A stretch of DNA of 42,500 bases from positions 1,073,221 to 1,115,720 of the forward strand of contig RPFO01000667.1 in NCBI GenBank assembly GCA_009746045.1, written 5' to 3'. The notes under the pieces were generated by a model. It was not told where the DNA came from and did no database searches. It was given only the letters and a program-made list of their open reading frames with translations. Shown piece by piece: positions 1 to 25,262 of the stretch; position 1 is the stretch's first letter, and every line of letters begins with the position of its first letter. Source of the stretch: Mesostigma viride. Lineage: Eukaryota > Streptophyta > Mesostigmatophyceae > Mesostigmatales > Mesostigmataceae. The position numbers were made by a program, and so were the translations under genes.

Positions 1-190
1 GACCACATCAGCACGGTACACACCGCGGGGTCCAGTAGCATTGCCACAATAAAGCTAGCAGGCTAAGACGAAACTGACATAGCAGGCTAATGATAGTTGA
101 TTTATGATCACCCCCACACTCCCCTGCCAGTGCCGACAACACTACTGAGTGTGATTGCTATCGACTGGAACGGCGACCAGCAACACGGAG
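1..190. repeat. Duplicated segment, copy 1 (second copy at 4351-4530)
   Basis: About 190 bp are nearly identical to 4351-4530: both run from GACCAC(A/G)TCAGCACGG through CCACAATAAAGCTAGCAGGC to ACTGGAACGGCGACCAGCA, differing at scattered single bases. Both also contain a short copy of the 3' edge of exon 9 (CACTCCCCTGCCAGTGCCGA). Nothing coding is visible in it; on the gene model it lies in the intron after exon 12. Confidence 0.85.
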
Positions 191-220
191 AATGGTATAC
201 AAAGCGGTCAAAACACTCAC

Positions 221-14200
<13,980 letters not shown>

Positions 14201-15008
14201 CCATCTACAATGTCTGCCGTACAATCCCCTTCCCGCCATACTTAGCAGGATTACGACGCCACTTCCTCCAGTACGCCCCAACTAGCATGGCGAGAAGTGG
14301 TCGCAAGGTGCGCGTTATGTACCTTCCTTTATTCTTCTGGTGTCACTCGGAACCTTGCGGAAGGGGACGGCGACTGCGTTTAAGCAAAACTAGTATTATA
14401 GGGCGAGAGAAATGCAAAAAACATGCTCGAATATCAATTACGTTGAGTTATTGATGTAGCTGGTTTAGGCTGGTTTACTCGGGCGTTCGTTCAGTTCAGT
14501 TCAGTGTACACGTGTAAGTGCTTACGTGTTTTTTCTTTTTTTTGTTTTATCGCTTTATCCATGCTTCATCGGTGGTGGTGGTGGTGGGGGGGGGGGGGGG
14601 GGGGGGGTCTGATTGGTTGGTCACGCGCGGTTGAAATAGTCATGATAGCGGCAGTAGATTCGCAGTTTTTTGGCTTTCTTCTGTCCATGAAGTAAGTGCA
14701 TTGGTATTCGTAGCATTATTATCGATTTCTAAACCAAACAGGTGCTTTTTGCCAACTGACAGCGCTCAGAAGCTGAACGACCGCCCTTGGTTTCTCAGTA
14801 GTATACATTTTATCGTGCAGGGAAGGAAGTGTTTTGTTGATGATCATATTGGAGTTATTGCATCCATGCCGTCCGTCACGTGATTGCGTGTAGATAGCTG
14901 CCACCATTGGTTTATTTGAGCTTTCCGCCCTTATCAAATGATGATGTGACATGAGGACCCCAACGTGTTGAGCCAACCGCGGCTGACCGACATGATCGAC
15001 TGGATGAC
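14201..15008. other. Upstream region of the large gene
   Basis: This is the presumed promoter side of the PPC/PSI gene. It holds a GGT tract running into about 22 G (14573-14607) and no convincing ORF, TATA box or RNA gene. Confidence 0.4.
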
Positions 15009-15337
15009 TGAAATGAAATGAAATGAAATGACATGACATGACATGACATGACATGACATGACATGACATGACATGATATGACATGACATGACATGACATG
15101 ACATGACATGACATGACATGACATGACATGACATGACATGACATGACATGACATGACATGACATGACATGACATGACATGACATGACATGACATGACATG
15201 ACATGACATGACATGACATGACATGACATGACATGACATGACATGACATGACATGACATGACATGACATGACATGACATGACATGACATGACATGACATG
15301 ACATGACATGACATGACATGACATGATATGACATGAC
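15009..15337. repeat. (ACATG)n microsatellite, left part of an array split by a retrotransposon
   Basis: Four AAATG units are followed by about 62 ACATG units with rare ATATG variants, ending ...ATGAC at 15337. The array resumes in phase at 30345. The long MSCHV-type ORFs on the minus strand are translations of this repeat. Confidence 0.95.
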
Positions 15338-15546
15338 TTGGTGAGCTATGCTCATTTTATCTATGACTAACCTGCTGAGCGGAGAATGCAACGCCGTATA
15401 GCACCAAAAAGAAAAAATAATTTTAGAAAAAATATTTTTTGTGCTGGCACCCGTACCCCAGCCACCCAGGTAGGGGTTGGCTGGAGAGGTGGTTGCTATA
15501 AAGGGTGGGCTTCCATTCTAGGGAAGCAGGTTGTTTTCTTTTGCCT
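15338..15546 (+). repeat. Split direct repeat A1 (left terminus)
   Basis: Its 209 bp match 29914-30122, from TTGGTGAGCTATGCTC to GTTTTCTTTTGCCT. It contains a TATAAAGG-like sequence at about 15497 that could serve as an internal promoter; that role is inference. Confidence 0.92.
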
Positions 15547-15614
15547 GAGAACCTCACGTGACCACAACACAAAGAACAAAACGCAAGATAACACATCAAG
15601 CAGTATAACCTACC

Positions 15615-16716
15615 ATGTCCACAGTGACAGCCCCAGACCGGAATTTCCTAGCGAAACTCAAGCAAGCAGCCAAGGAGGGATGCACCCCAAAGGAGGCCGC
15701 CACTGCGGTTCAGAAGATCCTAGGGGAGGGGAACTGGCTAGAGCGGATCCAGAAGCTCACTCCGGGGCGTGCCAAGAACGTCATGGACGTCCTGGAGGAA
15801 CGGGGGTTTGTCAGCGACTGGGATGGGGAGGAAGCCCTGGCCGATGTGCTAGCAGCGCAACTGGGGGAGGCTATTGCAGAGCCGGACCCACCAGTGTCAG
15901 CAGGTGCGGTGGGAACGGGGGTGTTCCCCCTTCGGCAGGTGGAAGCGGAGGGGCGGGGCATGGTGGAGCGGGCGCTGGGGAGGACGATGGCGCTCCTGGG
16001 GCGATCGACCAGGCTGTGGCGGACCTGGACCGAAACCTAGGTCGGCTGCTGGGGACCGAGACGGGCTATGCAACGCCAGCTGGAGGGCTTCCATCCCGGC
16101 CGGGCAACGCCCGCACTGGCGGAGATATTGGCGACCTAATATCGGCTATGTCGAAGCTGCTGGACCAGGCAAAGACTCCAGCAGCTGCAAGCCCAGCCGC
16201 AGCGACGACTGCTGGCAGGCTGGCGCGCACGAAGGGGGTGGCGCTGAGTGGGCATGCAGTGCCGGTGCTGGTGAGCAACATGCTGGAGGCGGTGCTGCCG
16301 GGAATGCTGGACTACGCGGAGAGCGTGGGGGGAAGTCCATCCGTGCATCGTTAATGCTAACGATGCACGGCAGCTCAGCCAGCGGGGAGAGGCGGATGCT
16401 GCTCCTGCAGATGGCAGGAATTCTGGACACGATGGTGACAGAATTTGGCTACTGGGCCACGCCACGCTCCGAAGTAATTCTGGAGCTGGCAGCAGCCGAG
16501 TACCTGGCAAAGCTGATCACGGCATGCCAGCTGGTGGATGTGGGGTCGACGGGGTGGAAGGGGACGCCGTCAGCAATGCTGCCATTCCAGGAGGGTGGAG
16601 CAATGCTGGCGTCTCCGGCGGTGCGGGCGGCGATGAGCATGGGGAAGCTGCAGCACAAGCTGGAGCAGGGTCCCGGCAAGAAGGGGCAGGGCGGCCCGTC
16701 CAACAACAACAAGTGA
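15615..16716 (+). pseudogene. Gag-like ORF1 of the PAT-like element, two frameshifts
   Basis: Coding starts at ATG 15615 (MSTVTAPDRNFLAKLKQAAK) and continues across three frames: 15615 to about 15915, then about 15915-16335 (...AIDQAVADLDRNLGRLLG...), then about 16335 to the stop at 16716 (...GKLQHKLEQGPGKKGQGG). Both shifts fall at runs of G (about 15914 and 16328), typical of small indels. The combined length, about 365 residues, ends in a basic, G/N-rich tail. No zinc knuckle is visible, which is normal for DIRS-type Gag. The function (binding and packaging of element RNA) is inferred from position. Programmed frameshifting cannot be excluded, but two shifts make decay more likely. Confidence 0.7.
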
Positions 16717-17001
16717 GGGAGCGGTGCCTTCTTCCACTACCTCTTCCAGCACCCCTGCCACCTCGTGACTGGTGGCAGCAGGTACGCTCAGGCCGTAGGC
16801 GCGATAGGATGAGTCGGGCTTTTAATGCTCGCACACTAGCCTGTCAGACGGTTAGGGCGTTAAACTGGATGGGGGGGGGGGCGAGACCCGCCTGCTGTAG
16901 ATTCAGCCCGTGTGCCCGGGCCTCTGCAGCAGGCGGCCCTAGATGGGATCGATGATGCTTGCAGGTCCTTTGTCCGCCGGAACGGTGGTTCCGTAGCGGC
17001 A

Positions 17002-18870
17002 ATGGCAGGATCTGTAGTGGATGGGGGTGAATATGCTGAAGGAGCCCCTTACGAACCGTTAGTGGCCGCACGCTTGGCTTTGCCTGGTCCGGGGGAAGGT
17101 GGCCAAGTGGATGTGCTGAACTTACTACCCCCCTCTTGGGGAGCAATTTTGAATGATGAGAGTAGGATGGTACGGACGCTGAGCCCAGCAGAGCGGATCT
17201 TGCAGAAGTCGATGCGGATCTCGCGGGGGTGTAGCATGGAGGAGTTCGCGCGGGTTTGCACGGTGTGTGTGGAGAGGGGGATTTTGGGTGGATTTTTTGA
17301 GGAGGAGCCGCCTATGGTGAACGGTACTTTTGGGGTCGGAAAGCCCGACGGCCGTATACGGCTGATTGTGGACAACCGGCGTGGCAACATGCCACTACCT
17401 GATCCTATGCCCGCTTTTTTACCACACCTTGGCGTGATTTGCGATTTGCCCACGCGCGCTGGGGAGGATGTTTTTGGGGGCGTATCAGATTTGGATTCGT
17501 ACTACAACAGACTCCGCCTGCCAGTTTGGATGCGGCGGTACTGTGCGTGGATGCCGGTGTGGTCGGATCTGGTGGGCCTGAGTGGGGCTCGTCGGAAGGT
17601 GTGGCCGTGGATGTTGTGCTGGCCAATGGGCAACAAGCTGGCCGTCGCGGTGGCCCAGTGTGTGCATCAGTCTGTGTTGTACCGCTGTGGCCCCAAGCCG
17701 CCGTTGGAGGCTAGTCGTGGGCTGAGCATCAACATGTCCGCGCTGATCCTGGTGGCGGAGGCCAACGAGGCGGGGGAGACCGTCCGGCTGAGGCTGGAGG
17801 AGGACCCTGCTGCGCCCTTGGCGCCCTCGCCGTGCTTCGAATCTCGGCAGGATCTGGAAGGTATGCATGCTGTGACGATCGATGACCTCCATTTCACCCA
17901 CTGTGCGTCGGTGGATGGGGTGAATCAGCAGCTAGATCGTGTTCAGGCTGCCTACGCCGCTGTTGGGCTGGTGCAGAAGTCTGACAAGGTGGTACGGGCG
18001 ACAGCAGAGCAGACTGGTGTGCAGGCGGTGGGGGTCATTCACCAAAGGGATGGTGACGTGGTGCCTGTTCCTGAGCGTGTGGTGGCAGTTATCGCCGCTA
18101 CTCATAGAATCTTAGATCGCGGGTTTACATACTACCGCGAACTTAGTTCTGTGCTTGGGAAGTGGGTGTGGATGCATCTGCTGTGCCGCCCCATGCTTTC
18201 GGTGTGGTCTGAGACGTACCGGCTGCTAGCAGCCATGAATGCCTCCCTGCCTGGGCGCCGCTGGCGCCTCCCTGCGGGGGCCCGCCAGGAGCTTCAGGCG
18301 GCGATCGACCTGGCCCCCTTTTTGAGGGCGGCCAGGGCCCGGCCCCTTTCTGACCGGGTCGTCGCAAGTGATGCGAGCGGCTCCGGCGGTGGGGTGGTCT
18401 ACAGGGACCTGCCTGGGGCCGATTGTGCCCGGCTGGCGACCCGGCGCGAAGCGCGGGGGTGGCGGACGACAGCTTTAACGTCTGGGGAGGACTGGGACCT
18501 GGAGCGCATGGAGGAGGGGGACTACAGCCTGCTGGATAGTGGCCACTGGCGTACGGCACTGTCCTACCGGTGGCGGGGGCAGCCTAACCACATCAACGTC
18601 AAGGAGGCGATTGCTGCGACACAGGGGGTCGAGTGGTCGTGCCGGACCAAGGCGTGTCGAGGTAAGCGAGTCGTCCGGCTCGTAGACTCCAGTGCTGTGG
18701 TGGGGGCGTTTGTCAGAGGGCGATCGTCTTCCTACCGTCTCAACCAGCTGGTTCGACGCTACTGCGCTCTGTCACTGGCTGGCGACATGCAGAGCCACTG
18801 GGTCTGGGTGGCTACCGACCACAACCCAGCTGACAAGGCCAGTCGGCGTGGCGCTTGGGTTCCTGCATGA
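17002..18870 (+). CDS. Reverse transcriptase-RNase H of the PAT/DIRS-like element
   Basis: The ORF is open from the stop before 16912; the first ATG is 17002, and a splice acceptor near 16930 (CCTCTGCAG) is an alternative way in. RT blocks are GVSDLDSYYNRLRLP (first catalytic Asp), WPMGNKLAVAVAQ (the P-x-G...Q block), and VTIDDLHFTH at about 17873-17900, equivalent to the xxDD box (IDD rather than the usual Y-x-DD). RNase H follows with VASDASGSGGGVVY, INVKEAIAA, RLVDSSAVVGAF and TDHNPADKASR, supplying the D-E-D and HNPAD residues. This organisation is characteristic of DIRS/PAT/Ngaro elements. The ORF is uninterrupted. It copies the element RNA to DNA. It overlaps the upstream part of the recombinase frame by up to 180 nt. 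Confidence 0.88.
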   Translation: MAGSVVDGGEYAEGAPYEPLVAARLALPGPGEGGQVDVLNLLPPSWGAILNDESRMVRTLSPAERILQKSMRISRGCSMEEFARVCTVCVERGILGGFFEEEPPMVNGTFGVGKPDGRIRLIVDNRRGNMPLPDPMPAFLPHLGVICDLPTRAGEDVFGGVSDLDSYYNRLRLPVWMRRYCAWMPVWSDLVGLSGARRKVWPWMLCWPMGNKLAVAVAQCVHQSVLYRCGPKPPLEASRGLSINMSALILVAEANEAGETVRLRLEEDPAAPLAPSPCFESRQDLEGMHAVTIDDLHFTHCASVDGVNQQLDRVQAAYAAVGLVQKSDKVVRATAEQTGVQAVGVIHQRDGDVVPVPERVVAVIAATHRILDRGFTYYRELSSVLGKWVWMHLLCRPMLSVWSETYRLLAAMNASLPGRRWRLPAGARQELQAAIDLAPFLRAARARPLSDRVVASDASGSGGGVVYRDLPGADCARLATRREARGWRTTALTSGEDWDLERMEEGDYSLLDSGHWRTALSYRWRGQPNHINVKEAIAATQGVEWSCRTKACRGKRVVRLVDSSAVVGAFVRGRSSSYRLNQLVRRYCALSLAGDMQSHWVWVATDHNPADKASRRGAWVPA

Positions 18871-18896
18871 CTTGACCCGGTGTGGTGACGTGCATC

Positions 18897-18901
18897 CCAA
18901 C
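18897..18901. repeat. Target-site duplication CCAAC, left
   Basis: The five bases directly before the Copia 5' LTR equal the five after its 3' LTR (25263-25267), the usual duplication length for Copia integrases. Confidence 0.92.
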
Positions 18902-19337
18902 TGTCAGAAGTATCGACACACCTGCCTGAAACTAGTACTTATAGTTTAGTGCTAGCTCTGGACTACATGAACGGGCATGTGCCGCATGTTTAAGTTCTGT
19001 TCCATAAGTGACCCATGCAGTCATTCTGTGACTGACCTTGAACTTTGGTTGTGAATGGTTGGCTTGAGATCACGTTATGATTGTAACTGCCACACAGTCA
19101 GAAAGGAACCGGTTTGGTGTGGCCACGTTGTAGGTAGATCATAACTGCTACCCAGTAGCTGAGCCTGGAATTGTTTAAAAGGCGAAGCTACGCACCTTGT
19201 TTGCCCTCTTAGTACCTCACACCTCACACACTCCTGTGGTGGAACTAGCAGCCGGCCAGCTGCCGACTGAGACTTATTTTTATCTGAGTGAAATAAAGTA
19301 AAACTTTGTGGCAAACATTGTTTTCTCACTCCTAACA
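18902..19337 (+). repeat. Copia 5' LTR (436 bp)
   Basis: It starts TGTCAGAAGTATCGACAC and ends TTCTCACTCCTAACA. Relative to the 3' LTR it has TGCA inserted in ACCCATGCAGTC. TTTAAAAGG at about 19174 is a TATA-like candidate, and AATAAAGT at about 19292 a possible polyadenylation signal. Confidence 0.95.
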
Positions 19338-19582
19338 TGGCATCGGAGTGCGGTTCGCACGCCTTTCGACCTGCTTACCGCTGGTAAAAGTCGTTTCCCG
19401 AGGCTCTGCTCGCGGTTGACTTTAGATTTGTGTATTTCGGCGAATTTGCATGACGACAGCGTAGGCGGAGGTTTGATTCCCGTCTGGCGCGTGATACGAA
19501 AGGTGCTTGGTTCGATTCCTGGCCGGAATCTATTGGCCAACGTTACCTTTTTTTCGGAGTTTTTTGCTGTTTTTTTGCTGGA

Positions 19583-20588
19583 ATGGCTTCCGGCACTCGC
19601 AGCCAGGTCGCTTCCGCGGGTCGCGCTGCTGGCAGTAACGATTTTGATGCCGATGACGCTGCCGGTCTGGCCGCTTTGACTGCATCATCCGTAACTCTTA
19701 CCGATTCGGGTCTCCCAGGCGAAGTATTTTTTGACGCAGCAGCTGGGCTGGCTGCCCTGGCTTTGCACCCGCCAGGTGGTGACGAGGACGCCGCCCACGG
19801 TGCTCCCGACGGTGAGAATCCGGCGGTTGACGGTGGTGGTTTGAGCCGCGGTACGGCGGGGGGGGCCCCGCCCGAGCCTCCTTTGTGGCTTGCAAGGAGC
19901 TTTTGAAGGATGTTCGTGGGGTCAAGGTTTTTACCGGCTCAGATTGGACGCTGTGGATCCCTTTTAAGGACCATTTCTTGGGCCTTGTTTCCCTTTATGC
20001 TGGCCTCCTTGGAGTGCTGGCAGGTGTTGTCCAGAACGTGCAACTGGATCGGCTCCTTTACGTTGCCTTGTTGGCCGTCGTCGATGGGCCTGCGCGTGCC
20101 TTGATGCAGACGCTCCCCCTGGATCGTCGCCTGGGCAGTCTGGCCATCACCAAGCTCATCCAGGTCTATGAGCATGGCAAGCTCACCAAGTCCATGCGTC
20201 TGGACTTGTGGAAACAAATGGCCCAACTTCGTCAAACTGCTCGCGAGACTGTGGAGCCGTATGTGAACCGCTCGGAACTGCTGTACGCCAAGCTACAGGC
20301 TGCAGGCATTACGTTCCCAGTCGCTGCCTTCATTGCCAGCGTCCTCAGCGGTCTGCGCGCCGAGTACCGGCCCGCGCTAATCTCCCTCCGTCTTGACGAG
20401 GTCGAGACTGTTCCGGTCCTGCGGCAGCGCCTGATGGAAGTTGAAGATCTGCTGACGGGTGGCCTCCCGTCCCCTGCAGATTCTGGCTCTGCCTCCAACC
20501 ACGCGTACCATACCCCTGGCCGGGGGCGTGGCCCACGGAATGGCGGTGCCCGCGGCAACGGCAACGGCAACAGCAACGGCACCGGAAG

Positions 20589-20652
<64 letters not shown>

Positions 20653-23600
20653 CACGGCAACGGCCGCGCCCACGGCAATGGCCACGGCAACGGCCACGGC
20701 CATGGCGGTAGCAGCGGGGGGCGCGGCGGGCGCGGTGGTGGTCGCGGTGGTGGCGCAGGGGTCGGGCGTGGTCGCGGGCCGCCCTGCTCCGTCTGCGCCA
20801 AGCCTGGACATGACGCCGCCACCTGCTGGACTGCCCATCCCGCCCAGCGCCCTGCTCACCTCCGCGGTGACGGCGCCGGGCACGCCCATCACACCGACGC
20901 AGGCCTGCCTCCCTTGGAGACGACGTACGCGTTCCACGTGGGTCGAGGCCCTTTGTGTGCTTCCCTGCGCGCCAACCCTTTAGGTGCTTCCCTGCGCGAC
21001 GGTGTGCAGCCTCACGGGCAGGCCTCGCTTCGTCCAGTGCACGGCCTTGCGCCTTCCCCGTCCCGCTCGGGCAGTCGTCTCTCGGCACCCCGCCCCAGCA
21101 CCTCCTCGGACTCGACGGCTGGTTCCTCAACCACCGCTCCTTCTGTGCTTCACACGGCCGCAACGGCCTCGGCTAGGTGTGCCCCGGAGTGGGTGGTTGA
21201 CACGGGTGCCACGTACCACATGACGCCTCACCGGGCGGACTTTGGCGATGGATTTGATCCCGCCTTCCGGCTGCGCATCACCGGCTCGGGCGGCAATCTG
21301 CATGCGGGCGGCAGGGGCCCTCTGCTTCTCCGGCTCGGCACCCCGGACGTGCACCTCGGCCCAGCTTTGTATGTCCCAGGCCTTCAGGCCCGCCTACTCT
21401 CGGTGAGCCAGCTCTTTAAAGCCGGCCATGATGTGGACTTTAAGCACCTGCGCCTCACTTTGGGGACCCGCACGTTCCCCCTCGTGGAGTGTGACGGCAT
21501 TTACTTGCTCCGCGGGGTGGCGCCCCATGCCCTCGCCACATCAGCCGCCCCCGTGGACCTGATGCAGTGGCACCTGCGCCTCGGACACGCTGGCGCGGAT
21601 CGTATTGCTCGGCTAGCCGCCGACCCCGCCTCAAACATGGTGACCCACGGTCCCAAGGCTCCCACGTGTCCTTCCTGCCCTGCCGGTCACTTGCGGCGGA
21701 GCAGCTTTCCCCCCAGCACGACGCCACGCTGCGCGACCCCTCGCCATCGCCTGCACTGCGACCTGCTAGGTCCCATGCGGACCCCTGCCGTGTTGGGGGA
21801 CTGGCGGTATGTCCTGGGCATCACGGATGAAGCCACTCGTTTTCACTGGGTTTACTTCTTGAAGACGAAGGACGCTGCCGTTGGGAGCCTGCGTCACTTC
21901 CTGGCCACGGAGATCAAGCCGTTCCGGGCGTCCGCGGCCACGGCGCCTGTGGAGCTTCGCTCCGACCAAGACGCGGTTTTCACTGGCCAGGACTGGCGCG
22001 CCGTCTGCGCCGAGTATGGCGTGCGGCAAGAGTTCTCGTCCCCCTATACGCCGGAGCAGAACGGCGTGGCGGAGCGATTCTGGGGCGTCGCAGTTAGCAT
22101 GACCAGGAGCATGCTGGCGCATGCTGGCCTCGGCAAGGAGTTCTGGGCTCTAGCCTTTGCATGCGCCATCTACATCATCAACAGGCTGCCCTGCCGCAGC
22201 AACCCGGAGCACGCAACGCCCTACTTCCTCATGTATGGGCGCCCTGCGGATTTATCCGGCATGCGTGTGTTTGGCTGCCCCTCCCACGTCTTGGTTGAGG
22301 GGGCAGCCCGTGAGAAGTTTGATTCTCGCGCTGAGGATGGCCTCTTCGTGGGATACAAGCTTGACTCCCCGGCCTACCTCGTATGGGTGCCCGACAAGGC
22401 GACGGGCGGCGGGCGTGTCATCGAGCGCAAGCACGTGCAGTTCGACGAGACGTGGCGCAACCGGGCCCCGCAGGCTGCGCAGTGGCTCCCGGCGGCCCCC
22501 TTTGCGGAGGCCGACCTCTTTCCCGCCGACATGCTGACTCCTGCCCCTTTGCAGTTACCCTCTGCCTCTGCCGAGGACTCTGGGGGGCCGGCAACGCCCT
22601 CCACTGCCTTGCCCGCAGGCCGTGAGGACAGCTATGTCAGCATCGGGGGGACTCCTGAGCGTTTCGTTCTCCCCCCGGCCGCCGCTGCGGCCATCCAGGC
22701 ACTTGTGCGGAACGGCCATGCTCCGACGGCTCCGGCTCCTGCCTCGGCGCCGACATCTTACCTCACCGTGTCAGATGCTCGACAGCATGCCCCTCTGTTG
22801 CGCGGACAGGCCTCTGGCCACTCGCGTTCTGCGGCGTCATATGAACACGCCGGGGCGGGGATGCCTCCGCCGCATTTGAGTACCTCGGTTGACCTGGAGA
22901 GCACGGCTGACAGCACCGGCTATTCTCCTCCGGCGTCCCCTGGTGCCTCTGCAGGTCTCCTCCCCGTGTGGGGTTCCCGTGGTGCTGCCTTGTGTGGCGA
23001 CCTTTCTCATGGCAGTAACACCCCCGCTCCCCCTGGTTTCGGGGGCGATGATGTATTGGATGACGCACTTTCTTCCTGGCCGGATCAACCTGTCACCAAG
23101 GCTGCACGGATCCACGCGCATCACTCACTTGTCGCTGACCTGTGCTTCGCTGCTGCTTTTCATAGCCAGCCTGCGTCCGTGCCCTCCTCTCCCGCTGCCG
23201 CCCTTGCCTTGCCGGAATGGCGCACGGCCATGGAGAGTGAGCTGGCCAGCCTCCAGGAGCACCAGGTTTACGAGCTTCTGCATATGCGTGATCTTCCGCG
23301 CGGTGCCAAGCTCCTACCCACCAAGTGGGTCTTCGCCCAGAAAGCTGATGGGCGGTGCAAGGCCCGGTTTGTGTGCAAGGGGTTTGCACAGCGCGAGGGC
23401 ATTGATTTCGGTGAGACTTTTGCTCCCACCGTCCGTGCTGCCACCGTGCGCCTGGGCTTGGCTCGTGCTGGCACTGCTGGCCACCCCATCCGGCAGCTGG
23501 ATGTCCGCACCGCGTTCCTCTATGCTGAGTTGGAGGAGGACGTGTATGTCCTTCCCCCCAAGGGCTTTGAGGAGCGCGACCCCACTGGCCAAACGTACCT

Positions 23601-24689
23601 CTGGCGCCTCCGGCGGAGCCTCTATGGGCTCAAACAGGCGCCCCGGAACTGGCACCACACGCTCCGGGACTACCTCATCCATGAGACTGGCGCTGTCCAG
23701 AGCACCACGGACACGTGTCTGTTCCTGTATGTTGGTGGTTTTGCCTTCGTCCATGTCGACGATCTCCTGGTCTCCCACTCCTCGGCGGAGTGGCTATCGC
23801 AGTGGACCCAACGGGTGTCCCAGCGCTTCCAGATCACCGAGACGGATGCCCCCTCCCTCTTTCTGGGGGTCTCCCTGGTCCTCGACCCGCCGGCGCGCAC
23901 AGTTTTTCTGCACCAAGGCCCGTATCTGGAGGCCCTCGCTGAGCGCTTTGGGGTCTCCCCACGGGCGGTGAAGACGCCCGTCGTCCCCAACACCCCCCGT
24001 GGTGAGGGGGGGCTTCTCAACGCGGACGACACTCGCGTCTACCAAGCGATCACCGGGGCACTCCTGTATGCGATGGGATGCACTCGGCCTGACCTGGCAT
24101 TCGCAGTCAACCTGCTGACTCAGAATATGAAAAACCCTACTGTAAGCGACCTTGGGCTGGCACGCCGGGTGCTTCAGTACGCGGTACACACCAAGGACCT
24201 GGGTCTGTCCTACTCGGGGCAGGGGGGGCTGGTGGCCTACTCGGATGCCGACTGGGCAAACGATCCTGTGGACCGCAAGTCAATCACTGGCAACGTGGTC
24301 ATGTACCGCGGTGCTGCGGTGGAGTGGACCAGTCGCAAGCAGCCCACTCCAGCCCTGTCCACCTGTGAGGCCGAGTACATGGCCCTGTGCGGTGTCACGC
24401 AGCAGGTGGTCCCCTTCTCACCATCACCAAGGAGTTGGGTGACCCGGCCTCAGGGCCAATTCAGGTGTTTTGCGACAACACTGGTGCTGTGGCTCTGTCA
24501 CGAGACCCTGTTCACCCTCGGCGTACCAAGCACATCGACGTCAAGTACCACTACATTCGCGCGAAGGTCGCGGATGGCACCGTTCAGGTGTCTCACCTTC
24601 CTGGGGCAGCGATGATCGCCGACATGCTCACCAAGGCACTACCTGAGCCACGTTTTGTGGAGCTCAGACACAAGTTGTTGGGTATTTGA
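19583..24689 (+). pseudogene. Copia Gag-Pro-Int-RT-RNase H polyprotein, two frameshifts
   Basis: It starts at ATG 19583 (MASGTRSQVASAG). The frame shifts near the G run at 19857-19905; the long open frame then runs to 24615. Along it lie Gag; a (GGCAAC)n Gly-Asn tract (20556-20700); the zinc knuckle CSVCAKPGHDAATCW (about 20788); protease DTGA (about 21196); integrase zinc motif HLRLGH...CPSC (about 21570-21675) and the D,D,E core HCDLLGP, RSDQDAVF, PEQNGVAER (21754-22075); RT with KARFVCKGFAQREGIDF, LDVRTAFLYAEL and HVDDLL (23360-23770); and RNase H YSDADWA and TCEAEYMAL (24238-24390). Near 24410 a one-base loss moves the frame; the true C-terminus (TITKELG...TKALPEPRFV) ends at 24689. With both breaks the copy should not make a complete polyprotein. 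Confidence 0.9.
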
Positions 24690-24830
24690 GTTACTGGCAA
24701 TTAGTGATGAGACAACATAAGGACACACTTGCTAGCCTGTGACACTGGTCCCATACTACAGTTCTTTTAGTGAACATTTGTTCTGGCTTGCTTGAGTTTG
24801 TTTTCCGGCCTGTGTGCCGAGTAAGGGGGG

Positions 24831-25262
24831 TGTCAGAAGTATCGACACACCTGCCTGAAACTAGTACTTATAGTTTAGTGCTAGCTCTGGACTACATGAA
24901 CGGGCATGTGCCGCATGTTTAAGTTCTGTTCCATAAGTGACCCAGTCATTCTGTGACTGACCTTGAACTTTGGTTGTGAATGGTTGGCTTGAGATCACGT
25001 TATGATTGTAACTGCCACACAGTCAGAAAGGAACCGGTTTGGTGTGGCCACGTTGTAGGTAGATCATAACTGCTACCCAGTAGCTGAGCCTGGAATTGTT
25101 TAAAAGGCGAAGCTACGCACCTTGTTTGCCCTCTTAGTACCTCACACCTCACACACTCCTGTGGTGGAACTAGCAGCCGGCCAGCTGCCGACTGAGACTT
25201 ATTTTTATCTGAGTGAAATAAAGTAAAACTTTGTGGCAAACATTGTTTTCTCACTCCTAACA
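24831..25262 (+). repeat. Copia 3' LTR (432 bp)
   Basis: It is the same as the 5' LTR except for absence of the 4-bp TGCA. It is followed by the CCAAC target duplication at 25263-25267. Confidence 0.95.

Larger units (their letters stand above)
18902..25262 (+). mobile_element. Copia (Ty1-type) LTR retrotransposon nested in the PAT-like element
   Basis: It is bounded by direct LTRs starting TGTCAG and ending CTAACA, with the CCAAC target duplication, a primer-binding-like site TGGCATCGGAGTG right after the 5' LTR (similar to the initiator-Met tRNA site TGGTATCAGAGC), and a polypurine tract AAGGGGGG (24823-24830) right before the 3' LTR. The internal gene order gag-protease-integrase-RT-RNase H defines the Copia group. 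The two LTRs differ, by eye, only by one 4-bp indel, so the insertion is recent, yet the coding region has two frame breaks. Confidence 0.96.

Noticed and set aside
14719-15391. Long minus-strand ORFs of repeated MSCHV
   Set aside because: They are translations of (ACATG)n; any frame of this pentanucleotide without stops gives a long ORF. The same applies to 30094-31453.
15386-16354. A single 322-codon gag ORF starting in repeat A1
   Set aside because: Its first 75 codons lie in the terminal repeat; the protein-like start is ATG 15615 in another frame, so gag is better explained by two frameshifts.
19460-19530. tRNA-like GGTTTGATTCCCG and GGTTCGATTCCTG motifs in the Copia leader
   Set aside because: They look like T-loops, but no matching acceptor, D or anticodon arms are found, so no tRNA call is made.
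20232-21163. Minus-strand ORFs opposite the Copia gag (Pro-Leu and Cys-Arg rich)
   Set aside because: They are shadows of the GGCAAC codon repeat; the plus strand has the zinc knuckle and Gag.
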